Shown here piece by piece: positions 38,462-51,857 of a stretch of DNA of 64,000 nt. Position 1 is the stretch's first letter. Each line of letters starts with the position of its first letter. A program made the position numbers and the translations under genes. Below the pieces are notes generated by a model. That model made no database searches and was not told where the DNA came from. It was given only the letters and a program-made list of their open reading frames with translations. The stretch is from the NCBI GenBank assembly GCA_949152475.1, contig OX424561.1, positions 26,406,481-26,470,480 of the forward strand, given 5' to 3'. The DNA comes from Terebella lapidaria (taxonomy: Eukaryota; Annelida; Polychaeta; Terebellida; Terebellidae).

Positions 38462-41400
38462 TTAGGTTACCGGACCTATGGTCCGATAACCTATTGGCAT
38501 GGCGTTGCGTCCGTCGTCCGTCGTCCGTCGTCGTCGTCCACATTTTTATCTTTTTTGTTTACGGACGAATTTTTCTGAAATTTTGCAGAAAAATACTTAA
38601 AAATAATTCAAGAAGGAGGTATTTTTTAGTTTTTTTATTTTCGCTTTTTCTTCAAAATGGCGGCCGTTTTCGACGAAAAAGGCCTGATTTTGGACTTTGG
38701 CGGCCATTTTCTCAAAATCTGTTCAGTAACTTTTTTTATCTTTGATACATAAGACTCCTCATATGTACTTCTATGATGTCTATAAATTTCGTTGCGCTTG
38801 AATCGCTCGAAGTGGGCCATTTTGGCCCAAACTCGGCCCAAATGGGACTTTCCCATGTTAAATTCTCCTATGCTTTATAATGGGACACATTAAAGCCTAA
38901 TATCTCACTTAATATTGAGATTAGAGACTAGGAATCAATTGTGGACATATAGGAAATGATATATGCTGAATATTGTCGTGACCTTGAATTTGAACTCTGA
39001 CCTTGGTTTCAAGGTCAGAGCGGCCGTTTTCGTCGAAAAATGGCCAATTTTGGACTTCGACGGTCGTTTTCTCAAAATCTGTTCAGTAACTTTTTTTCTT
39101 ATTGATGCATGACACTCCTCCTATGTACCCCTGTGACATGTATAAATTTCGTTGCCATTGAGTCGCTCGAAGTGGGCCATTTTGGGCCCAAACTCAGCCC
39201 AAATGGGACTTTCCCATGTTAAATTCTCCTATGCTTTATAATGGGACACATTAAGCCTAATATCTCACTTAATATTGAAATTAGAGACTAGGAATGAATT
39301 GTGGACATATATGAAATGATATATGATGAATATTCTCGTGACCTTGAATTTGACTTGACCTAATTTTCAAGGTCACAGGACAAAATGGCTAATATCTCGC
39401 TTATTATCGACTTTACAGCTTAGGAATCAGTTGTGAACATATAGGAAATGATATATGCTGAATATTCTTGTGACCTTGAATTTGACCTTTGACCTCATTT
39501 TCAAGGTCACATGACAAAATGGCTAATATCTCGCTTATTATCGACTTTACAGTTTAGGAATCAATTGTGAACATATAGGAAATGATATATGCTGAATATT
39601 TTCGTAACCTTGAATTTGACCTTTGACCTCATTTCCAAGGTCGCAGGACAAAATTGCTAATATCTCGCTTATTATCGACTTTACAGCTTAGGAATCAATT
39701 GTGAACATATAGGAAATGATACATGCTGAATATTCTCGTGGCCTTGAATTTGAGCTTTGACCTCATTTTCAAGGTCACAGGACAAAATGGCCAATATCTT
39801 GCTTATTAGCGACTTTACAGCTTAGGAATCGATTGTGAACATATAGGAAATGATATATGCTGAAAATTCTCGTGACCTTGAATTTGACCTTTGACCTCAT
39901 TTTCAAGGTCACAGGACAAAATGGCTAATATCTCGCTTATTATCGACTTTACAGCTTAGGAATCAATTGTGAACAAATAGGAAATGATATATGCTGAATA
40001 TTCTCGTGACCTTGAATTTGACCTTTGACCTCATTTTCAAGGTCACATGACAAAATGGCTAATATCTCGCTTATTATCGACTTTACAGTTTAGGAATCAA
40101 TTGTGAACATATTGGAAATGATATATGCTGAATATTTTCATGATCTTGAATTTGACCCTGACCTCATTTCCAAGGTCACATGACAAAATTGCTAATATCT
40201 CGCTTATTATCGACTTTACAGCTTAGGGATCAATTGTGAACATATAGGAAATGATATATGCTGAATATTCTCATGACCTTGAATTTGACCTTTGACCTCA
40301 TTTTCAAGGTCACAGGACAAATAGGCCAATATCTTGCTTATTAGCGACTTTATAGCTTAGGAATCAATTGTGAACATATAGGAAATTATATATGCTGAAA
40401 ATTTTCGTGACCTTGAATTTGACCTTTGACCTCATTTTCAAGGTCACAGGACAAAATGGCCAATATCTTGCTTATCAGCGACTTAACAGCTTAGAAATCA
40501 ATTGTGAACATATAGGAAATGATATATGCTGAAAATTCTCATGACCTTGAATTTGACCTTTGACCTCATTTTGAAGGTCACATGACAAAAATGGCCAAGA
40601 TCTCGCTTATTATCGACTTTACAGCTTAGGAATCAATTGTGAATATATAGGAAATGATATACGCAAAATATTCTCATGACCTTGAATTTGACCTTTGACC
40701 TCATTTTCAAGGTCACAGGACAAAATTGCTGATATGTCGCTTATTATCGACTTTACAGCTTAGGAATCAATTGTGAACATATGGGAAATGATATATGCTG
40801 AATATTCTCGTGACCTTGAATTTGACCTTTGACCTCATTTTCAAAGTCACAGGACAAAATGGCCAATATCTTGCTTATTAGCGACTTTACAGCTTAGGAA
40901 TCAATTGTGAACATATAGGAAATGATATATGCTGAAAATGCTCGTGACCTTGAATTTGACCTTTGACCTATTTTCAAGGTCACAGGACAAAATGGCCAAT
41001 ATCTTGCTGATTAGCGACTTTACAGCTTAGGAATCAATTGTGAACATATAGGAAATGATATATGCTGAAAATGCTCGTGACCTTGAATTTGACCTTTGAC
41101 CTATTTTCAAGGTCACAGGACAAAATGGCCAATATCTTGCTTATTAGCGACTTTACAGCTTAGGAATTAATTGTGAACATATAGGAAATGATATATGCTG
41201 AAAATTCTCATGACCTTGAATTTGACCTTTGACCTCATTTTCAAGGTCAACAGGACAAAATGGCTAATATCTTGCTTATTATCGTCTTTACAGCTTAGGA
41301 ATCAATTGTGAACATATAGGAAATGATATATTCTGAATATTTTAATGATATTGAATTTGACCTTTGACCTAAATTTCAAGGTCAGTCATTTTATTTTCAA

Positions 41401-41645
41401 AGTCAGATTACAAAATGGCTTATATCTCGCTTATTATCAAATTTACAGCTTAGGGGTCCATAGTGAACATATAGGAAATGATGTATGCTGAATAGTTTGG
41501 TGATCTAGAATTTAACCTTTGATCCCATTTTCACGGTTAGAGATATGGCGATTTCAGTGGTCACCTTGAATTTGACTTTCAACTTTCTCGGCTTAACTCT
41601 GTATATTTCTCCGGTAACCTTACTAGCCCATTGGGCTAATTTCTT
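38462..41645 (+). repeat. Long family A element copy with an expanded satellite
   Basis: A left signature lies at 38462 and the right signature ends about 41645. The pre-satellite segment occurs twice (38640-38900 and 39020-39250), and the satellite is expanded to about 17 units, the largest array here. Confidence 0.75.
39290..41560 (+). repeat. Longest uninterrupted block of the 134-bp satellite (about 17 copies)
   Basis: The unit runs from TAGGAATCAATTGTGAACAT through GGAAATGATATATGCTGAAT and TGACCTTGAATTTGACCTTT to ATCTCGCTTATTATCGACTT and is 134 bp. Each unit carries TGACCTTGA, TTGACCTTTGACCT (complement AGGTCAAAGGTCA, a perfect direct repeat of AGGTCA with one spacer base) and TCAAGGTCA. 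Some copies vary at one or two positions. Other blocks of the same unit lie at about 35470-36330, 36900-37620, 37830-38040, 42860-43890, 44130-44650, 45200-45440 and 52900-53640. Confidence 0.93.
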
Positions 41646-41997
41646 TTTGATACATAACACTCCTCATATGTACTTCTATGATGTCTATCAATTTCGTCGC
41701 GCTTGAATCGCTCGAAGTGGGCCATTTTGGCCCAAACTCGGCCCAAATGGGACTTTCCTATGTTAAATTCTCCTATGCTTTATAATGGGACACATTAAGC
41801 CTAATATCTCACTTAATATTGAGATTAGAGACTAGGAATCAATTGTGGACATATAGGAAATGATATATGCTGAATATTCTCGTGACCTTGAATTTGACCT
41901 CTGACCTTGTTTTCAAGGTCATAGCGGCCGTTCTCGTCGAAAATAGCTAATTTTGGACTTTGATGGTCGTTTTCTCAAAATCTGTTCAGTAACTTTT

Positions 41998-43940
41998 TTA
42001 GGTTACCGGACCTTTGGTCCGATAACCTATTGCCATGGCGTTGCGTCCGGCGTCCGTCGTCCGTCGTCCGTCGTCCGTCGTCCGTCCGTCCGTCCGTTCA
42101 CATTTTTATCTTTAAAGTTTATGATGGAATATTTCTGAAATTTTGCACAAAAATACCTAAAAATATTTCCAAGGAAGGTTTTTTTTAGTTTTCTGATTTT
42201 CCAATTTTTTTCAAAATGGCGGCCGTTTTCGTCGAAAAATGGCCAATTTTGGACTTTGACAGTCATTTTCTCAAAATCTTATCAGTAACTTTTTTTCTTA
42301 TTGATGCATAACACTCCTCTTATGTGCCCCTGTGACATGTATAAATTTCGTTGCCCTTGAATCGCTCGAAGTGGGCCATTTTGGGCCCAAACTCGGCCCA
42401 AATGGGACTCTCCCATGTTAAATTCTCCTATGCTTTATAATGGGACAAAATTAAGCCTAATATCTCACTTAATATTGAGATTAGAGACTAGGAATCAATT
42501 GTGCACATATAGGAAATGATATATCCTGAATATTCTGGTGACCTTGAATTTGACCTCTGACCTCGGTTTCAAGGTCAGAGGGCCATTTTCGTCGAAAAAT
42601 GGCCAATTTTGGACTTTGACGGTCGTTTTCTCAGAATCCGTTCAGTAACTATTTTTCTTATCAATGCATAACACTCCTCTTATGTACCCCTGTGACACGT
42701 ATACATTTCGTTGCCCTTGAATCGCTCGAAGTAGGCCATTTTGGGCCCAAACTCGGCCCAAATGGGACTCTCCCATGTTAAATTCTCCTATGCTTTACAA
42801 TGGGACACATTAAGCCTAATATCTCACTTAATATTGAGATTAGAGACTAGGAATCAATTGTGCACATATAGGAAATGATATATGCTGAATATTCTCAGGG
42901 TCTTGAATTTGACCTCTGACCTCGGTTTCAAGGTCAGAGCACAAAATGTCTAATATCTTGCTTATTAACGACTTTACAGCTTAGGAACCAATTGTGGACA
43001 TATAGGAAATGATATATGCCGAATATTCTGATGACCTTGAATTTGACCTTTGACCTCATTTTCAAGGTCACACCACAGAATGGCTAATATCTCCCTTATT
43101 ATCGATTTTACAGCTTAGGGATCAATTGTGGACATATAGGAAATGATATATGCTGAATATTCTCGTGACCTTGAATTTGACTTCTGACCTCAGTTTCAAG
43201 GTCAAAGCAGAAAATGGCTAATATCTTGCTTATTATTGACTTTACAGTGTAGGAATCAATTATGAACTTATAGGAAATGATATATGCAGATTATTGTCAT
43301 GACCTTGAATTTGACCTTTGACCTCCTTTTCAAGGTCGCAGGACAAAATAGCTAATATCTCGCTTATTATCGATTTTACAGCTTAGGAATCAATTATGAA
43401 CATATAGGAAATGATATATGCTGAATATTGCTATGACCTTGAATTTGACCTTTGACCTCATTTTCAAGGTCAGAGAACGAAATGGGTAATATCTCGCTTT
43501 TTATCGACTTTACAGCTTAGCAATCAATTGGGGACATATAGAAAATGATATATTCTGAACATTGTCATGACCTTGAACTTCACCTTTGACCTAATTTCCA
43601 AGGTCACAGGACAAAATGGCTAATAGCTTGCTCATTATGGACTTTACAGCTTAGGAATCAATTATGAACATATAGGAAATGATATATGCTGAATATTGCT
43701 ATGACCTTGAATTCGACCTTTGACCTCATTTTCAAGGTCACAGGACATAATGGCTAATATCTCGCTTATTATTGACTTCACAGCTTAGGAATTAATTGTG
43801 GACATACTAGAAATGACATATGCCGAATATTATCGTGTCCTTGAATTGACCCATGATGTTTTTTAAAGGTCACGGGACAAAATACTAATATCTAAAATAT
43901 ATATTGTCCGGTAACCTTTCTTAGCCCTTGGGCTAATTTT
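41998..43940 (+). repeat. Family A element copy
   Basis: The left hairpin signature is at 41998, followed by a (CCGT)n-like run (42040-42098), two copies of the pre-satellite segment and about nine satellite units. The right signature ends about 43940. Confidence 0.75.
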
Positions 43941-44686
43941 TCTTATTGATGCATAACACTCCTCATATGTACTTCTGTGACATGTATAAATTTCGTTCCG
44001 CTTGAATCACTCGAAGTGGGCCATTTTGGGCCCGAACTCGGCCCAGATGTGACTTTCCCATGTTAAATTTTCCTATGCTTTATAATGGGACACATTAAGC
44101 CTAATATCTCACTTAATATTGAGATTAGAGACTAGGAATCAATTGTGGACATATAGGAAATGATATATGCTGAATATTCTCGTGACCTTGAATTTGACCT
44201 TTGACCTCATTTTCAAGGTCACAGGACAAAATGGCTAATATCTCGCTTATTATCGACTTTACAGCTTAGAAATCAATTGTGAACATATAGGAAATGATAT
44301 ATGCTAAATATTCTCGTGACCTTGAATTTGACCTTTGACCTCATTTCCAAGGTCACAGGACAAAATTGCTAATATCTCGCTTATTATCGACTTTACGGCT
44401 TAGGAATCAATTGTGAACATATAGGAAATGATATATGCTGAATATTCTAGTGACCTTGAATTTGACCCTTGACCTAAATTTCAAGGATAGTCATTTTATT
44501 TTCAAGGTCAGAATACAAAATGGCTTATATCTCGCTTATTATCAAATTTACAGCTTAGGGGTCCATAGTGAACATATAGGAAATGATGTATGCTGAATAT
44601 TTTGGTGATCTAGAATTTGACCTTTGATCTCATTTTCAAGGTCAGAGAACAAAATGGCTAATATGTCGCTTATTATCATCTTTACA

Positions 44687-45200
44687 TCTGCCCCTGATGA
44701 CGCCAGTGTGTCTTTGGATAAACTATTTGGTCGGGCTTTGTTTCTATTGCAAAATGTTGTATTTTACGTTTCTTATTGGCATCATCAAAATTTGATTGTA
44801 TTGGTGGTAATAGATTGATACTTACATTTATACCACTGAGTCGGTGTCACTGCTGGCGGACGTTAAATCTGTCCCCGAGGATACCATCAACTCAGTAGCC
44901 TTCGGGCTTGTGATTGGGTACTTTTGTACTTGTCATGTATCTATTCCATGGGGTTAGATTCGGATTTCTAAATTATTTTCATAGGTTGTTGGGCAGTTGT
45001 ATACTAATTCCATCTGGTGTACAGTAGAAACAACTACATTTAACACATTGTCTGCCCCTGAAGACGCCAGTGTGTCTTTGGATAAACTATTTGGTCGGGC
45101 TTTGTTTGTTTCTATTGCAAAATGTAGTATTTTATGTTTCTTATTGGCATCATCAAAATCTGATTGTATTGGTGGTAATAGATTGATACTTACATTTACA
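44687..45200. mobile_element. Insertion with 145-bp terminal direct repeats inside the satellite
   Basis: Two near-identical direct copies (about 44688-44831 and 45049-45200; core GACGCCAGTGTGTCTTTGG and TTTGGTCGGGCTTTGTTT) flank about 217 bp of unrelated sequence, and the host satellite resumes afterwards at TTTACAGC. The ends are not TG/CA. The text resembles 3' tails of LINE or Penelope-like elements, the latter often having direct repeats at both ends, but this is a guess. Confidence 0.5.
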
Positions 45201-46614
45201 GCATAGGAATCAATTGCGAATATAGAGGAATGATATATACTGAATATTTTCATGACCTTGAACTTGAACTTTGACCTCATTTTCAAGGTCACATCACAGA
45301 ATGGCTAATGTCTCACTTATTATCGACTTTACAGCTGAGGAATTTATTGTGGACATACTAAAAGTGATATATTTGTTGAAAATTTCATGGCCTTGAATTT
45401 ATCAGTGACTTTATTTTCAAGGTCACTGGACAAAAGGCTGATATCTAAAATGTATATTGTCCGGTAACCTTTCTCAGCCCTTGGGCTAATTTTCTTCTTT
45501 GGAAAAAAATTTGGACTTTTTTCAATAGGATTTTCGGCAATTATTCCTTCACAACGGGAGTTGCCACATCTGTACTCCTAGAACACCTGAAGATAAATGT
45601 ACATGTGGCACTTTGGAATGGGGATTTGTATTTGATGACACGCCAATTGGGATACTGGATGTTGCTATAAAAGATGGCGCACCTTAACTTCCTCATGAGG
45701 CGTCATACATTACATGGGCCAGAACGGCCCAAAAACGTCTGATGTGGGGTATCTTTTGCATGTTTGGGTGACCTTGAATTTCACCTTGGATGACCTGGAG
45801 TGGAAATTGTCGAGGTAACAACATTGATTGATGTAGACAGAATGTTTGTAGATACAAAGCTTAGTTATGTGTTATGGGATTATAGGCAGTCACATCAGGC
45901 GGTTCTGTTGGTGACCTTGCTCCTTCATAATGGGAACTGTATGGAGTAAATGCCTAGAACATTTCAAGATAGATATTAAATGTTGGCACATTCAGATGGG
46001 AAGTCACATGAAGTGACTTCTGCGGTGACCTTTGATTTGACCTTCAGTGACTTTGAAAGGTCAAAACGGCAATTTTGATGAAAAAAAAACACTATAATTT
46101 TTTCCGGTAACCTTCCTTAGTCTTTGGGCTAATTTTCTTTCTCCAGAATGGTGGTGAATTTCAACAAAGAACGCCCCATCTCTCGGACTATTGTAGCCAT
46201 TTTATCAAAATCTGTCTGATATTTTTTTTTTGGTATTTAGATATTGGCACATTCAAAATAAGAATTATGACGATTTGATTGATGACCTTGAAATTTACAT
46301 ATTTCTGCTGACCTTTCCAGCCACCGTTGCATGGAGATTCTTGCATATAATTCTTCTATATATTTGTCGCAGGAATTTAGGTTCATTAAATGGAATATGA
46401 CTGAAATATTCAGTGTACCCACGTACCAGTAGATCTTATGATTAACTTAGATTATGTGCACACAATTCATAATAGGGGACCACATTTCCATCCCATGTAC
46501 ATGTACAGGGCTATATATGTGGTATCAGAAAATTCCCGGGAAAATCACACTCATGTGGTGTAGTTCCTGCTGTACAGTTCATGCTCTGCAAGTGGAGAAA
46601 TTACAACAGCAACC

Positions 46615-48539
46615 ATGGCTAAATCACCTACGAGCGCTGGGGAAACCAAGGAGGACTTCCAGAAGCAAATGACCGATACACTGCTGGCGGGGTTCAAGAT
46701 GTATGGAATTTCCTTGGGCATAAAATTGAACCTGTTCGAGGCATTTGACAATGATGGTGGGTAGTTGAGTTCTAGTGAACTGGCAGCAAGAGTACAGTGC
46801 AAAGAAAGGTATTTATAGGCGACTCATAAAATTACAAAATAATTTGTAGAATGCTGGTTTTATTATATACATGTATGTAAACTTGACAGGCGTCAATATA
46901 TATGAATATACATTGTATATCTTTTTATAGAATATTTCATGGAATTGACCCAAGATACACAATCACAAGAATACAATAAACGATGATAACATTCAATACA
47001 TTCGAGATGCATGTATGTTGACATGGTGAAGAAATAAGTACATATTGTGTCACAATCAACAGCCTACATAAATGGTGATCTAGAATGTATCACACACAAA
47101 TAAACCCCAATAACCCTTCAGAAATAGGCCTGGCCTTGGCCTCTCTATGTATGTTGAACTTTTACTTTTTTTCAAACTTTGGTTATTGTACGTGTAACGT
47201 CGTCTGTGCACCCAAAGGTACGTACGTGAGTGGCTACACCACATGGTGATGTGTGACGTCATTGACGTGGACGCGAGCGGTAAGCGGTTCAGTCTGCCCG
47301 AGCACAGACGTGCCGTGCTCACTGACGGCGGCCACGTTGTCACGGTGCTGGGCCCAGCCTTCACTGCCCTCGTGGCGCCCCATTACAAGCTCCTCGAGTG
47401 CTTCAAGCAGGACGGTCCGATTGGTAAGCTAGTCCATGGACTACTTGCAAGACTTTTCATTCTGAGGGTATTTGAGAATTACCACATTACATGTAGAAAA
47501 CAGAGTTCTAAGTACAATTCTACATGCATACATGTACACTATTATACCTGATGCCATAGTTTATGACATTTTCTACGGTTGACATTGATACCACATGTAC
47601 ATGCAAGTCACATGCACTGCCTACACGAATCAGTCCCAAGGGCAATAGATCCTACAATCACTTCTGTATGCAGGCCTGCCGTTCGACGATGTTTTACCAT
47701 TTTTCGACGAACGGACACTCAAAAACACCCCGGGACTGCAGTTTTGTGCTAATCACATCAGAGACAACATTCCGGGGATCAGAGACAAACTAGGTATGAA
47801 CATGTTACATTAGAGGAAACTTCGCAGGCTGAAAATCCATATGGCCTACGCGTGTGTGCGTGGTGACATTATATTCCAGATAGCCAATTATTCTACCTAC
47901 TGTACATGTAGGCCATTGCATGTACTCTAGACTGAATGTACTAGTTTTACTTAATCCACAGACTCAGGTATCACAGTACTGGAGCTCGGTTGTGGGAATG
48001 GAGCTCTCCTCCTTCATTTGGCCGAGCAGTTCCCGCGGAGTTCCTTCGTGGGGATCGACCTGTCCGAGCAGCTGCTGGACAAGGCCAAAGCCAGTCTCGC
48101 CGCGGCCAGCCTGGCGAACGTCGAGCTCCTCTTGCAAGACGCCACCGAGGCGCCGGACGCGTGGCGTGCACGTTTCGACTTGGTCATCATCCGAGACGTC
48201 TTGCACGACATATCGCATGCTTCGAAGGCGCTCTCATCAGTCCATGGGGTTCTGAAAGTCGACGGCAAGCTAGGTCTCTACGAGGTGAACCTCTCGCGGA
48301 ACCCGCGCGACAGCCTGGTAGACCCCGTGCAGAAAACAGTCGGTACCATGGCCTACATCATCAGCTGCTACCACTGTCTGCCAGCCTCGCTGATCGTGCC
48401 AGGCAGCCAGGGACTGGGAGCGGGACCCGGCTTGGAGACCATTAGGGACCTCTTGGAAGACGCTGGATTCTCACTGGATTCGGACCCGAGCCCCGCAGAC
48501 CTATTCAATAGGTTTTTCATATGCAGCAAAAAGGCGTAA
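46615..48539 (+). pseudogene. SAM-dependent methyltransferase, copy 1 (in-frame stop in exon 1)
   Basis: Exons 46615-46808, 47218-47423, 47674-47793 and 47962-48539 have correct splice sites and phases (365 codons plus stop). An N-terminal winged-helix-type domain (FKMYGISLGIKLNLFEAF, then CKERYVREWLHHMVMCDVI) precedes a Rossmann methyltransferase domain with motif I VLELGCGNG, acidic GIDLS, DATEAP and a RDVLHDI loop. This matches the Rv2258c-like class I methyltransferase group. Codon 50 (46762-46764) is TAG where copy 2 has CAG (Gln); all later exons look intact. So it is either a recent pseudogene, a polymorphic null, a sequencing error, or it starts further downstream. Substrate unknown. 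Confidence 0.85.
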
Positions 48540-49155
48540 CATTGTAACGTTATAAATTATGACACGCGTGTATTGTAGGATACTGTATACACAATGGCGA
48601 AAAGTATTGGTTTACGATGCGCGTAACGAATGGAATATGATTGGTCACGACTGGAATTTGAGTGAAGCAACACTTGTGAAGATATTTTGGACACGACATT
48701 TTTAATACACTAACTGGTTATGTCTGGACGCACACAAACTGTAGAGTACCTACATGTGTATCAATTAATTCAGAAGGTATTCTTAAAAGCATGCTATATC
48801 ATGCAAAGGCATAGGCCTACATTTTATGAAAATTTTCCATTCCACTTGGTAAATGACGAATTAGCATCAGGTGGTAATGTGCTAAAAATACAAGAGGTAC
48901 ATTTATCAGGAGGTGAACTGACAGAGTTTGCCCTGTGGCATATAAAATAGTCTTTGCATCCATTGTTCATGCATTGTACAAACAAACACAGCTGAACCAG
49001 GCTACAACATAGATCTACGTGTAACAGCGACCCCCTTTTCACACTTACATTAGACGTTGATATATCGTATGTGTACAAAGCCTGGTGGAATGAATATAAT
49101 ATTGAGCCAGTTAGTTTCATCGCAATGAAACGCCGTACATTAATCTCCTTTATAT

Positions 49156-49276
49156 CACTGGGTCGCATCTGCACATCGACAGTTTAGTTGTTCAGGACTT
49201 TTTGGTCAGTGGTTGACTCACTGGACACTAAATGTCGTAAACAACCAAACTGTCCATGGGCAGATGCGACCCAGTG
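49156..49276. mobile_element. Hairpin MITE
   Basis: Arms of about 38 bp (CACTGGGTCGCATCTGC on the left, complement on the right) enclose a loop of about 45 bp, with TATA-type sequence on both sides. No coding capacity. Confidence 0.75.
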
Positions 49277-50370
49277 TATATATGGCACAGGAGGTCGATT
49301 TTGCTGCTTTCCGAAAATGAAATATTGCCATTTCTTGGCACGAAATTCAGAATAATGCATCAGCACGAGTTAACAATACATGTGCATATATCATATTCCA
49401 GTCATGACACAAGCAATTCAATCATACATATGTATTCCAGTCATGACAAGACGGAAGTTTTCATTGGTCGATTCTGCTTTTATTGTTTGCGCCAGTATTA
49501 TTGGATATCATGATAGGCCTTACCCTCGCTACTACATGTATGTTACTCCTTTCAAATTTTTATATACTCATATACTCATACAGTTTTAAACAGATTTGTA
49601 CTTTATTGGCAGTTTCATGTTTTTCTTCGACATTTATTAACTTTCCACATTATCTGCCTGAACTACGTGTATATCTGCTCGTTATTCATCACATATCTGA
49701 ATAGGTGCCCTTGTAAGTTTTTTTTAAAACTTTCGTCACAAACTAAAAGCGCAAATAAATATATCGTACTCAATGTCTGTCAGTATCAAATTCCAGTCAT
49801 GACCAATTACGCGCATTGTATTCCAATATTTTCGACGTGACGGTTCGCCAGTGTGGTATATATATACGGGCAGATGTGTGTGTAATATAAGTCTATGCTG
49901 TATAAATTTAAGGTTTGTTTAGGGTTTGTATTATCAGATAGTATTTCTAGGCCAGTACGTACATGACCCCTAACAAGCGAACACTTGAAGGTAATGCGAA
50001 CAAGGTACTGGTGTGATGGTTTTATATCGCACCACAGCGTGTGTCTTGTTACACATTTTGACCTACATACGGTTTTATACCGATATATACGTTTGCCAGA
50101 TAAAATCATGGGTAAATGACCTATGAAATACATGCCATACAACTCGTCAGGTAGGTTCATGTATAACTTACAGAAAACTAGTACATGCATTTTCTTTCTG
50201 GCATATGTGTGATCCATAGATGTATCGGATGATGAATAAAGACAAACACGGGCTGTGGTGTTTATGTAATCTCACCATGGCCGTACTCGCAGAATGGGTC
50301 CGATGGGGTTCGTTTTATACTTCTACAACGAAGTTTATATATTATATTTTTGGCGAGTTGCCGTCCCTTA

Positions 50371-51019
50371 TGCCTGAGTCACATTTGCACAGGTCGCCGG
50401 CCGATGTGTTGACATCGGTGGTATTTACCGATGTTCCGGCCGCCGGTGATAGTTTGTCAGGCATTTTTTCCCCATATCTCTTGAATGTTCATGAAACCAT
50501 CAGGCATTGTCCACCGTTGATCGCTATATTCACCTGCGATCGCGTGTTTCACCGTGTCGGAGTGTCAGTTCAAATTTCAAGACTGACTAACCAAGGATAT
50601 ATATGTACCCTACCGGAGACCGCATGATGCCTTACTGATACCTGCTTGGTGACCGTCTGATATACATACAAATCGGCCGATTATCTGAAGGACACCTTCC
50701 GGACATTCATCGACGCCCGGCTGAATACCCTGCGGTGATCGCCTTGTGGGTTACTCACATTGGTCGGCCGAAAAAATTGGTCGATCCCCCTCGGCACTTG
50801 GTGGGCATCTGAAGGGGCTCTGGCGGGTCGCCGGCAGGCATGCTAGCGATTTTCTACCGATGTCATTTTTCCACCAGTCACCGCAAGAAAATAACTGCGT
50901 TATTCTCTCCCGATGCACCGATGGCCACTTCCCGCGCTCAGTGGGTGACCGGCCGAATGACCAAATTTCATTTTCAAGACCTCATCGGCGTAGGCATCGG
51001 TGCAAATGTGACCTAGGCA
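50371..51019. mobile_element. PIF/Harbinger-type MITE
   Basis: Inverted ends TGCCTGAGTCACATTTGCAC and (complement of the right end) TGCCTAGGTCACATTTGCAC are flanked by TTA on both sides (50368-50370 and 51020-51022). A TTA/TWA target duplication is typical of Harbinger elements. It is 649 bp long. Open frames inside it have no recognisable protein. Confidence 0.8.
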
Positions 51020-51299
51020 TTAAGCGTATTCCCCCGTCATACCGTGTAGGCGTCCCTACTGCGTTCCTAGGACGTTACAGGCACGCCGTGGAAAAGACCA
51101 CATATCGCTAGCAGAGAATCCAAAGACGGATACCGTATTGACGTGCATACAAGACCATGGCTTATAGGCCTATATGTGAGTGTAGACTTAGATTTGAACA
51201 CGAGTCCATGGTTTTAATATATTCGGGATAAAAAGCATCAAAAGCCCACCAAAATCAAAGGCAACGACTCGCAAATAAGGCATAATGAACACAATATTA

Positions 51300-51527
51300 G
51301 AGAGTTTCGCATCCACTAACTTGTACTTGTACTTGTACTCGTACTTGTACTTGTAGCTATTCACACCTTCAGGAACGCCCCTCATTTGAAGATATACTGG
51401 TGCATTGATACACATCAGGGAAGATGTATGCGGAAACTGTTATCAAGTGTATACGTGCATAGTAATTGTACCTGCAAATAGGTACAAGTACGAGTACAAG
51501 TACAAGTGAGTGGATGCGGAAACTCTC
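51300..51527. mobile_element. TA-flanked MITE with inverted (GTACAA)n tracts
   Basis: Inverted ends GAGAGTTTCGCATCCACT and GAGAGTTTCCGCATCCACT are flanked by TA. Just inside each end is a CTTGTA/TACAAG hexamer tract in opposite orientation, so the arms can pair over about 50 bp. Confidence 0.72.
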
Positions 51528-51857
51528 TATTATTACGGCCATAGAAAACAGAGTGGATAAGAAGCTATTGACACTACTAAAGACGAGTTCAAATGACCAA
51601 AGAACTTGCCGGTGTTTCACTCCATGCTTATATGCTTCTTTATTCATGTTAAACATGAATGAAGAAGCATATATGCATTTATCATAAATATGCCAATCTC
51701 ATTACACTGCATGTGAAAGAATTGTATTGCACAACAACATGTATAGTTTCATAGAAGTATTCGAGATTAGCCTAACAACCGTGTATGTGTGACTATTGAG
51801 AATGGTCTTATTCGGATATTTTATAATGTAATATGGTCTCGTAAGTGGAAAACAATT

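Larger units (their letters stand above)
35065..46135 (+). repeat. Pile-up of family A elements built on a 134-bp satellite
   Basis: Several related elements follow each other in the same orientation. Left signatures (hairpin GGTTACCGGACC, TTT, GGTCCGATAACC, then GGCGTTGCGTCCG and a CCGT/CGT microsatellite) lie at about 35065, 36401, 38184, 38462 and 41998. Right signatures (GGTAACCTTTCTTAGCCC then TTGGGCTAATTTTT) lie at about 36370, 38068, 41612, 43910, 45461 and 46105. At 36370-36402 one right end abuts the next left end directly. Between the ends are a unique 'GGCGGCCATTTTCGACGAAAA' type segment and many 134-bp tandem units. No protein-coding capacity was found. Confidence 0.9.

Noticed and set aside
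50220-51111. Plus-strand frames of 135 and 121 codons
   Set aside because: Most of their length lies inside the Harbinger-type MITE and they resemble no protein.
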